In this document: in pieces, positions 1 to 4,944 of the stretch
Layout of the letters: every line of letters starts with the position of its first letter
Numbering within the stretch: the first letter of the stretch is position 1
Source of the DNA: Planctomycetaceae bacterium
Lineage (GTDB): Bacteria; Planctomycetota; Planctomycetia; Pirellulales; Pirellulaceae
Reading direction: 5' to 3'
DNA: 7,130 nt
Assembly: GCA_007129635.1 (NCBI GenBank)
Contig: SKVE01000747.1
Span: 1 to 7,130, forward strand
Position numbers and translations under genes: made by a program
Notes under the pieces: model-generated
Databases searched by the model: none
What the model saw: only the letters and a program-made list of their open reading frames with translations
Told to the model about the DNA's origin: nothing

Positions 1-1
1 C

Positions 2-841
2 CCCTGGTCGTATGGCCGCACCTACGGCTGCAGTACGCACAATGCCAGCAAGTACCTGCTGACCTTCCGCTCGGGTGCCGCCGGGTTTGCCGACATGACC
101 TCTGCCGGCGGAACCGGCAACCTCAGCGGGTTCCGCGCCGGATGCACCAACAATCTGATCCCGGCCGACGGTGTGCTGAGCGCGCCGGACTATACTCGCA
201 CTTGTACCTGTTCCTACCAGCAGCAGACCTCGTTGGCGCTGATCCACATGCCGGAAGCCGAGTTGTGGATGTTCCATGCGATCGAGCGAGGTGACGGCAT
301 CATCCAGCGGTTGGGCCTAAATCTGGCGGCACCTGGCAATCGCATGTCCCAGGCCGAAACGCTGTGGTTGAATTATCCCAGTAACGGTGGCGCATCCCCC
401 GACCTTGCTGTGGAGATGACCGCAACGGACGAGCAGATGTTTCGTATTCATTCGTCGTTGATTGATTCCGATTCGGACACCCTGCCGTGGGTTGCCGCTT
501 CAGGGATCATCGGCCTGGACCGCTTGGATGTGCCGTTGATTCCGGGTCGCCCAGGAGATAAGGAACAGGATCACACGATGCGTCGCTACACCGTGCGTCT
601 TCACTTTCTCGAACCCGAAGCGATCGGCACAGGGCAGCGTGTATTCGACGTGATCCTGCAGGGGGAAGTGGTACTGAGCGATTTCGACATCATCGATCGG
701 ACCGGAGAACCGAAACGCGCGATGGTGACCGAACATGGCGGCGTGCTGGCGGGGGATACCCTGAGCATCCGGTTGCGCCCTGTCGAATCGTCCCGCCGTC
801 CGCCCCTGCTGTGTGGTATCGAACTGGTAGAGGAACCGTGA
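2..841 (+). CDS. PQQ-binding-like beta-propeller protein, C-terminal part with malectin-like domain (5' truncated by window edge)
   Basis: The reading frame is open from the left edge (first full codon at 2), so only the last 279 residues are seen. The first ~85 residues carry a cysteine-rich signature: YGC near the start, then FRSGAAGF, GFRAGCTNNLI, ADGVLSAPDYTRTC and CSYQQQTSLAL. I recognise this block as the end of the propeller in planctomycete PQQ-binding-like (BamB/dehydrogenase-type) proteins. Residues ~192-279 (TMRRYTVRLHF, GQRVFDVILQG, a FDI segment, LSIRLRP, GIELVEEP) match the beta-sandwich pattern of malectin-like carbohydrate-binding domains. Several cysteines in the visible part suggest disulfides and a location outside the cytoplasm, but the signal peptide region is not in the window. 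The gene lies 42 bp upstream of the phosphatase gene on the same strand, so co-transcription is likely. The substrate is unknown; enzymatic activity cannot be judged without the N-terminal part. Confidence 0.85.
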   Translation, partial: PWSYGRTYGCSTHNASKYLLTFRSGAAGFADMTSAGGTGNLSGFRAGCTNNLIPADGVLSAPDYTRTCTCSYQQQTSLALIHMPEAELWMFHAIERGDGIIQRLGLNLAAPGNRMSQAETLWLNYPSNGGASPDLAVEMTATDEQMFRIHSSLIDSDSDTLPWVAASGIIGLDRLDVPLIPGRPGDKEQDHTMRRYTVRLHFLEPEAIGTGQRVFDVILQGEVVLSDFDIIDRTGEPKRAMVTEHGGVLAGDTLSIRLRPVESSRRPPLLCGIELVEEP

Positions 842-868
842 CGCGTTCTCACTCCCACCTCAAGATCC

Positions 869-874
869 AAGGAG
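869..874 (+). promoter_or_regulatory. Shine-Dalgarno AAGGAG for the phoD-like gene
   Basis: AAGGAG ends 9 nt before the GTG at 884. The next in-frame ATG (896) would be 21 nt away, so this site fixes the GTG as the start. Confidence 0.75.
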
Positions 875-883
875 TTTCCTGAC

Positions 884-3367
884 GTGAAGATTCGTATGAT
901 CCCCATGTTCTTTGTTCTTTTCCTGGTGGCTCGGTTTGGTGGAGCTGCTGAATTTGTCAGCCATTTTTCGACCACTCCGGATCGGGTTTGGATCGGCGCG
1001 TCCTACTGGGCCAACCCGATGGAGGATTGGGTGGTGCGCGATGGTCGACTGGAATGCATCAGCAATGGGGGCAACCGAAATGTCCACGTGCTGACGCATC
1101 AGTTGGCTGATCGATCAGGCGGTTTTGAAATGTCGGTACGAGCCGGGTTGCTGGAACGTGGTTCCGGCGGTTCGGTCGGTTTTCGTGTGGGCATCGCTGA
1201 CAGCATCGTCGACTATCGAGGCAACTGTTTCTGGGGAACGGGCGTGCATGCTGTGTTGACCGTCGACGGACTGTTGATTCTGGCCGATCAACGCAGGAAG
1301 CTGGACGCTGAAATCGATCTAAGCGATGTGACACTGCGTCTGGAAGGCGTTCCTGAAGACTCGCAGCATCGCTTGACCTTGTCGGTTGCCGATGCCGACG
1401 GTCAACCGATCGGCGAACTGTCCGCAGAAGTGGCCGCGGAAGAACTGGTCGGCAACATCGCGCTGGTCAATAACCATCTTGCACGTGGCAACCTATCACG
1501 GTTCTGGTTCCGTGACTGGACCATCCGCGGCGATAAAGTCCAGTCGAACCCGGAGCAAACGTTTGGCCCGATCCTATGGGCCATGCATACCTTGAGCGAC
1601 AATCGGGATGCGGACGGGCACGTGCTCAAGATGACCGCCCAGATGCCTCCGTTGGGTCAGGCCGATTCGCAGGAGGTTGTTCTGGAAGTCCAGCGAGATG
1701 GGCAATGGCAACCGATCGGCCGCGAAACGATGGAACCGGAAGCCCGGACAGCCACCTTCCGCGTGGCCCGGTGGCCTGCGGCTGAGGACGTTCCGTACCG
1801 TTTGGTGTACGAAACCCAGACGACCGACGGACGCACACTGCGGGACGAATGGACGGGCACCGTGCGGCGGGACCCGGTGGATCGACCGGTCAGCGTGGCA
1901 GGCTTGACGTGCCAGATGCACTATGGCTTTCCCTACGAACCGCTGGTCAAGAATCTGGACGCACTGGATCCCGACGTGCTGTATTTTTCGGGCGACCAGT
2001 TGTACGAACAGAACGGCCATTACGGAGTGATTCGCGAGCCGGCCGATCGAGCCATCTTGAACTATTTGCGGAAGTGGTACATGTTCGGCTGGGCTTTTCG
2101 CGAAGTGATGCGTGACCGGCCTACCATCGTGCTGCCTGACGATCATGATGTGTACCACGGCAATCTGTGGGGCGAGGGTGGAAGGGAGATGCCCTCGGAG
2201 GGCGAGCGTTACCTGACGCCGACCGGCGACCGGCCCGGCTATATTATGCCTGTCCTTTTCTTGAATGTGGTGCACCGCACGCAGACGTCGCACCATCCGG
2301 ATCTGTTCGATCCTACCCCGGCCAAACGTGACATTAGCGTGTTTTACGGGGATATGGTCTACGGCCGGTTGAGCTTGGCGATGGTCAGCGATCGACAGTT
2401 CAAATCGGGGCCGCAGCGAGTCGATACCGGTAGCGGACGCGTCGATCACTTGGAAGATCCTTCGATCGACCCGCTGACATTGGACAAGCCCGGTCTGACG
2501 ATGCTGGGCGAACGCCAGAAGAAGTTCCTCGAACACTGGGCGGCGGATTGGCGCGGCGCCGACATGAAAGTTTTGCTGAGCGGCACGACTTTCGCGAACT
2601 CGGCGACGCACCATGGTTCGTTCGACCGCCGTTTGTTGGCCGATATCGATTCCGGTGGCTGGCCCCAGGCGGCTCGTCGTCGCATCCTGCATATCGCTCG
2701 CAGCGCCCTGGCCTTCCATATCAGCGGCGACCAACATTTGGCCTCGTTGATCCAGCACGGTATCGAGCAGCAGCGCGATGCCATCTGGGGGTTTTGCACT
2801 CCGGCCATCGCCGTCGGCTACCAGCGTTGGTGGCGGCCGGACGAGCTCGATATGCCGCACGCGAATCGGCCGGAACACAACCTGCCCAACACGGGTGAAT
2901 ATATCGACGGGTTGGGCAACAAGATCTTTATGCATGCCGTAGCCAATCCCGAAGGCACCCGGGACGATGATCGCTATCGACAGGCACAGGTCAAAGCGTC
3001 CGGCTTCGGACTGTGCCGATTCGATCCGGTCGAGCGCACCATCGAGGTCCACTGTTACCAATTTCTGGTCGACGTCACCGATCCGACTCAGGACCACCAG
3101 TATCCCGGCTGGCCGATCACGTTGAACCAGCGGGATCAGGATGGTCGAACGGTCGTCGGCTACCTGCCAGAGCTGCAGGTCGGAGACCTGCAGCGAGCCG
3201 TTGCCTTGGTCTACGACGAGACGAGCGACGAACTGCTGTACGGGTGGCCTCTGCAGGGTGATGTCTTCCGCGCATGGGTCTTTGACAACCAGGCAACCTA
3301 CACCGTGCGGTTGGGCGATCCCGATACCGATGACTGGAAAACGTATTCGGGACTGCGAATAGAATAA
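884..3367 (+). CDS. Secreted PhoD-family alkaline phosphatase/phosphodiesterase with N-terminal jelly-roll-like domain
   Basis: An 827-residue protein that starts at GTG, chosen for its well-spaced AAGGAG. Residues 1-~22 form a Sec-type signal peptide (basic VKIR, a hydrophobic core, cleavage around GGAA). There is no twin-arginine motif, although PhoD enzymes are classically Tat-exported. Residues ~23-215 resemble a concanavalin/LamG-like jelly roll. Residues ~225-330 are an Fn3-like domain such as usually precedes the PhoD catalytic core. The core shows C343 (LTCQ), D371 and Y374 (FSGDQLYE), D419/D420/H421/D422 (LPDDHDVYHG) and H612/D616/H618 (HISGDQH). These match the PhoD metallophosphatase motifs; C343 and Y374 align with the cysteine and tyrosine that, as I recall, bind Fe3+ in Bacillus subtilis PhoD. 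The family hydrolyses phosphomonoesters or diesters, including teichoic acid or phospholipid head groups, using Fe3+ and Ca2+. The protein is much longer than B. subtilis PhoD because of the front domain. The actual substrate is unknown. It probably forms an operon with the upstream propeller gene. Confidence 0.88.
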   Translation: MKIRMIPMFFVLFLVARFGGAAEFVSHFSTTPDRVWIGASYWANPMEDWVVRDGRLECISNGGNRNVHVLTHQLADRSGGFEMSVRAGLLERGSGGSVGFRVGIADSIVDYRGNCFWGTGVHAVLTVDGLLILADQRRKLDAEIDLSDVTLRLEGVPEDSQHRLTLSVADADGQPIGELSAEVAAEELVGNIALVNNHLARGNLSRFWFRDWTIRGDKVQSNPEQTFGPILWAMHTLSDNRDADGHVLKMTAQMPPLGQADSQEVVLEVQRDGQWQPIGRETMEPEARTATFRVARWPAAEDVPYRLVYETQTTDGRTLRDEWTGTVRRDPVDRPVSVAGLTCQMHYGFPYEPLVKNLDALDPDVLYFSGDQLYEQNGHYGVIREPADRAILNYLRKWYMFGWAFREVMRDRPTIVLPDDHDVYHGNLWGEGGREMPSEGERYLTPTGDRPGYIMPVLFLNVVHRTQTSHHPDLFDPTPAKRDISVFYGDMVYGRLSLAMVSDRQFKSGPQRVDTGSGRVDHLEDPSIDPLTLDKPGLTMLGERQKKFLEHWAADWRGADMKVLLSGTTFANSATHHGSFDRRLLADIDSGGWPQAARRRILHIARSALAFHISGDQHLASLIQHGIEQQRDAIWGFCTPAIAVGYQRWWRPDELDMPHANRPEHNLPNTGEYIDGLGNKIFMHAVANPEGTRDDDRYRQAQVKASGFGLCRFDPVERTIEVHCYQFLVDVTDPTQDHQYPGWPITLNQRDQDGRTVVGYLPELQVGDLQRAVALVYDETSDELLYGWPLQGDVFRAWVFDNQATYTVRLGDPDTDDWKTYSGLRIE
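3172..3194 (+). repeat. Perfect 10-bp inverted repeat with GGA loop inside the phoD-like gene
   Basis: Arms GCTGCAGGTC (3172-3181) and GACCTGCAGC (3185-3194) flank the trinucleotide GGA. The repeat lies in coding sequence (around LQVGDLQRA) and would give a strong GC-rich hairpin in the mRNA. There is no T tract, so it is not an intrinsic terminator. A role is unproven. Confidence 0.6.
3344..3361 (-). terminator. Weak candidate intrinsic terminator for csrA, inside the 3' end of the phoD-like gene
   Basis: Read on the minus strand just after the csrA stop, TATTCG and CGAATA can pair as a 6-bp stem with a 6-nt loop. This is followed by ACG-free CGTTTTCC, giving only four consecutive T. The stem is AT-rich and short, so the call is tentative. 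Confidence 0.25.
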
Positions 3368-3370
3368 AGG

Positions 3371-3556
3371 TCAGGCGGCGATGGGGCCGCGTTTTTCGGG
3401 TTTGGGAAGCGGTTCCAGCTCTTCCCTCAGTACGAGCACTTCCGGAGGCGCTTTGATTCCGAGTCGGACTTTGTCTCCCGACACGCCGACGACGGTGATG
3501 ACGATCGTGTCACCCAGCTTGATTCGTTCTCCCTCTTTCCTCGACAACACCAACAT
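3371..3556 (-). CDS. csrA: Carbon storage regulator CsrA (translational regulator)
   Basis: A complete 61-residue CsrA/RsmA, the usual length. It starts MLVLSRK and carries the key RNA-binding residues L4, R6 and R44, with the conserved GD at 15-16, the VRLGI strand, the AP..V segment and the VLREEL tract. The family forms a strand-swapped dimer that binds GGA motifs, typically in hairpin loops near ribosome-binding sites, and so represses or stabilises mRNAs. The position equivalent to E. coli H43 is L43. A tail rich in proline and charged residues (PLPKPEKRGPIAA) follows the core. The start is certain: AAGGAGG lies just upstream. The gene follows the 94-aa gene by 57 bp on the same strand, so they are probably co-transcribed. 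No flagellar gene or fliW is visible beside it. Its stop lies 3 bp from the convergent phoD-like stop. Confidence 0.96.
   Translation of the reverse strand: MLVLSRKEGERIKLGDTIVITVVGVSGDKVRLGIKAPPEVLVLREELEPLPKPEKRGPIAA
3375..3396 (+). terminator. Candidate Rho-independent terminator for the phoD-like transcript, embedded in the csrA 3' coding end
   Basis: On the plus strand GCGGC (3375-3379) and GCCGC (3386-3390) form a GC-rich 5-bp stem with a 6-nt loop. It is followed by G and then five T (3392-3396), starting 8 nt after the phoD-like stop codon. On the other strand the same bases encode the last residues of CsrA (KRGPIAA). Confidence 0.5.
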
Positions 3557-3560
3557 ATCT

Positions 3561-3568
3561 ACCTCCTT
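3561..3568 (-). promoter_or_regulatory. Strong Shine-Dalgarno AAGGAGGT of csrA, containing an AGGA motif
   Basis: Read on the minus strand, AAGGAGGT precedes TAGAT-type spacer sequence and the ATG at 3556; GGAGG ends 5 nt before the start. It is close to a perfect anti-SD match. It contains GGA, so CsrA could in principle bind here and repress its own translation, as known for E. coli csrA. Confidence 0.75.
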
Positions 3569-3613
3569 GATGATCGTGGGATGAATTCGATGATTGCGTT
3601 GTCGAACTTATGC

Positions 3614-3898
3614 CTAATTCAGACCGGGTGGTTGGGCGAGTTGGATGCGTAACACACGTTCACCGTTGGAACCGTAAAACAGGATGGTGTTCCGGCTGGT
3701 TTCCCAGATGGCCACCAATTTGACGCTCCGCGGGCCGTGAAGGCAAAAGAAGATCCCGCAGGGCGTCCCGCTTTTTTCCAGGACGCGTTCGGTGAAGTGG
3801 AAAGCACCGACCTCCAATTCGTTCTGTTGGCAAAGTTCGTGTTGGACGTAATCTCTTAGATCCGTCAGATTCCTGATCTGCACATGGTGTGCCTGCAT
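3614..3898 (-). CDS. Uncharacterised 94-aa protein preceding csrA
   Basis: I do not recognise a named family. The protein begins MQAHHVQIRNL. Its N-terminal half looks helical (LTDLRDYVQHELCQQNELE and a HFTERVLEKSG segment). The C-terminal half looks like a small antiparallel sheet (CGIFFCLHGPRSVKL, VAIWETSRNTILFY, GERVLRIQLAQPP). There is no signal peptide or membrane segment, so it is probably cytoplasmic. Three cysteines are present. The GPRSVKLVAIWE pattern resembles small hypothetical proteins I associate with planctomycetes. A minus-strand GAGGAG ends 11 nt before the ATG and supports this start; the alternative overlapping frames lack such support. It is the first gene of a probable two-gene unit with csrA (57-bp gap). 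A CsrA partner or antagonist role is possible, but only from context; it has no evident similarity to FliW. Confidence 0.75.
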   Translation of the reverse strand: MQAHHVQIRNLTDLRDYVQHELCQQNELEVGAFHFTERVLEKSGTPCGIFFCLHGPRSVKLVAIWETSRNTILFYGSNGERVLRIQLAQPPGLN

Positions 3899-3909
3899 AT
3901 CTTGGGTAA

Positions 3910-3915
3910 CTCCTC
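3910..3915 (-). promoter_or_regulatory. Shine-Dalgarno GAGGAG of the 94-aa gene
   Basis: Minus-strand GAGGAG lies 11 nt before the ATG at 3898. It also contains a GGA triplet, the second such motif downstream of the leader hairpin. Confidence 0.5.
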
Positions 3916-3966
3916 GAAGACTGGAAGATAGTGGGCAAATTCTCTCAGTTACGAAGAACCGGCCGA

Positions 3967-3992
3967 TTGCCGACAGTTTCCTCTATCGGCAA
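3967..3992 (-). promoter_or_regulatory. Leader hairpin with AGGAAA loop upstream of the csrA operon (putative CsrA-binding stem-loop)
   Basis: In the minus-strand transcript TTGCCGATAG and CTGTCGGCAA form a 10-pair stem (nine Watson-Crick pairs and one G-U) with the six-base loop AGGAAA. The pairing is fully closed only in the minus-strand RNA; the plus-strand version has a C-A mismatch. The loop exposes AGGA, the core of the known CsrA recognition element. It lies about 70 nt before the 94-aa start and within the roughly 200-nt leader predicted from the promoter at 4102-4131. Confidence 0.5.
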
Positions 3993-4101
3993 GATAGGCA
4001 AACTGGCTTTGCTTAGAACGACCGGGAATTGTATGCCACTCAGTGAAAACGTTCCGGATATAACGGCACAGCTCGACCAAGCGTCACGACCATCGATACG
4101 G

Positions 4102-4131
4102 ATTATCGGCAGCCGGTCATCCTGTTGGCAA
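4102..4131 (-). promoter_or_regulatory. Sigma-70-like promoter for the 94-aa/csrA operon
   Basis: Minus strand: -35 TTGCCA (4126-4131) and -10 GATAAT (4102-4107), each five of six to consensus, with an 18-bp spacer. Transcription would begin near 4095 and give a leader of about 197 nt that includes the AGGA hairpin. Confidence 0.5.
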
Positions 4132-4157
4132 CACGAATTTCGTGGACGCCCCAAAGG

Positions 4158-4185
4158 TTCCGAGGACGAATCGCTGCACTATAAT
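4158..4185 (+). promoter_or_regulatory. Sigma-70-like promoter for the Crp/Fnr gene
   Basis: A perfect -10 TATAAT (4180-4185) is preceded at 16 bp by a weak -35 TTCCGA (4158-4163). Transcription would start near 4192, about 27 nt before the GTG at 4219. This supports that start over the longer open frame. A weak -35 with a perfect -10 fits an activator-dependent promoter, but that is inference. Confidence 0.5.
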
Positions 4186-4218
4186 AAGAAGTTCCGATTA
4201 TGCCTGGAAGGAAGATTT

Positions 4219-4908
4219 GTGAAGATCACTGTCGACGAAATCCTCAGCCGATGCCAGCTTTTTGCTCAAGTCGATCCGGTGCGCCGCAACCGCCTGGCTC
4301 AGGTCGCGGTCATCCGGAAATTCGCCAAGGGGACCCATGTTTTTCACGAAGGCGATCCGTGTCCGGGTGTGTATGTGGTGGGCAGCGGGTCCGTACGAGT
4401 CTTTAAGACGGGCCCGGGCGGCAAGGAGCATGTTTTGCACATGATCGGCGTTGGCCAGACATTTGCCGAAGTGGCAGCGATCGGCGGATTCCCCTGTCCT
4501 GCCAGCGCTGAAGCGACCGCGGCGACCACCACCGTGCTGATTCCGTACCACGCGTTTCGGACGGCCATCTCCGACGATCACCAATTGTGCCTGGAAATGA
4601 TGGCGGGATTGTCTTATTGGGTCAAGCATTTGATCGGTCTGATGGAGGATATCGTGTTGCGTGATGCGACAGGACGCGTCGCTCGGTTTCTGCTGGATTC
4701 CCAAGCCGAACGGGACGGAACCATCAGGCTGCCGGGGCTCAAACGCCACATTGCCAGTCATTTGAATCTGACCAGCGAGACGTTTTCTCGCACGCTGAGC
4801 CGGTTGATCGAGGCGGGATTGGTGGTCGAGCACGCCAACGGGCGCGTGGAATTGTGCGATCGGCCCCGTTTGCAGGCAGCCAGCGAGGGATTCTTTCCGC
4901 TGTTGTGA
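4219..4908 (+). CDS. Crp/Fnr-family transcriptional regulator, DNR/FNR-like
   Basis: A 229-residue protein, the usual family length, from GTG at 4219 preceded by GGAAGGAAG (AAGGA ends 6 nt before). The frame is open to 3931, but that upstream part does not resemble the family and contains the promoter. Residues ~8-130 form the cNMP-type sensor beta-barrel (LFAQVDP, HEGDPCPGVYVVGSGSVRV, TFAEVAAIGGFPCPAS). A long dimerisation helix follows, then a winged HTH at ~150-225. The recognition helix reads T185-S-E187-T-F-S190-R191, the ExxSR pattern by which FNR/DNR proteins read TTGAT half-sites. E84 of the sensor is kept, but the Crp cAMP-binding Arg-Ser is replaced (P94-A95-S96), so cAMP binding is unlikely. 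The N-terminal cysteine cluster of FNR is absent, so an Fe-S oxygen sensor is unlikely. TFAE and HL...ETFSR resemble the NO-responsive DNR group; the ligand is unproven. It is divergent from the csrA operon. Confidence 0.9.
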   Translation: MKITVDEILSRCQLFAQVDPVRRNRLAQVAVIRKFAKGTHVFHEGDPCPGVYVVGSGSVRVFKTGPGGKEHVLHMIGVGQTFAEVAAIGGFPCPASAEATAATTTVLIPYHAFRTAISDDHQLCLEMMAGLSYWVKHLIGLMEDIVLRDATGRVARFLLDSQAERDGTIRLPGLKRHIASHLNLTSETFSRTLSRLIEAGLVVEHANGRVELCDRPRLQAASEGFFPLL

Positions 4909-4944
4909 CCTCCGAGCCATTTCGCTCGTCGAAACGGCGTCGGG

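Larger units (their letters stand above)
3899..4218. other. Divergent intergenic region between the csrA operon and the Crp/Fnr gene
   Basis: These 320 bp hold no convincing gene. The Crp/Fnr reading frame stays open upstream to 3931, but without family-like sequence, and both candidate promoters lie within that stretch. The region holds a minus-strand promoter (4102-4131), a plus-strand promoter (4158-4185), a leader hairpin (3967-3992) and the two ribosome-binding sites. The -35 elements of the two promoters lie back to back about 27 bp apart, so a single bound regulator could affect both. Confidence 0.7.

Noticed and set aside
1274..1291. TTGAT and ATCAA half-sites as a possible FNR-type box
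   Set aside because: The spacer is 8 bp where FNR boxes have 4, and the site is inside the phoD-like coding sequence.
1574..3097. 507-codon open frame on the minus strand across the phoD-like gene
   Set aside because: It is antisense to a gene with clear catalytic motifs, has no recognisable domain, and its composition is that of a GC-rich shadow frame.
3967..3992. The same inverted repeat read as a protein operator
   Set aside because: The half-sites (TTGCCGA, TCGGCAA) do not fit the FNR/Crp consensus and the 12-bp centre is long; the strand-specific G-U pair favours an RNA hairpin, though an operator cannot be excluded.
3931..4218. N-terminal extension of the Crp/Fnr reading frame
   Set aside because: It has no similarity to the family and contains the perfect TATAAT box; the GTG at 4219 has a good Shine-Dalgarno and gives the normal length.
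4913..4928. CGAGC/GCTCG hairpin between the convergent Crp/Fnr and GYF genes as a terminator
   Set aside because: The stem is only 5 bp and no T run follows on either strand.
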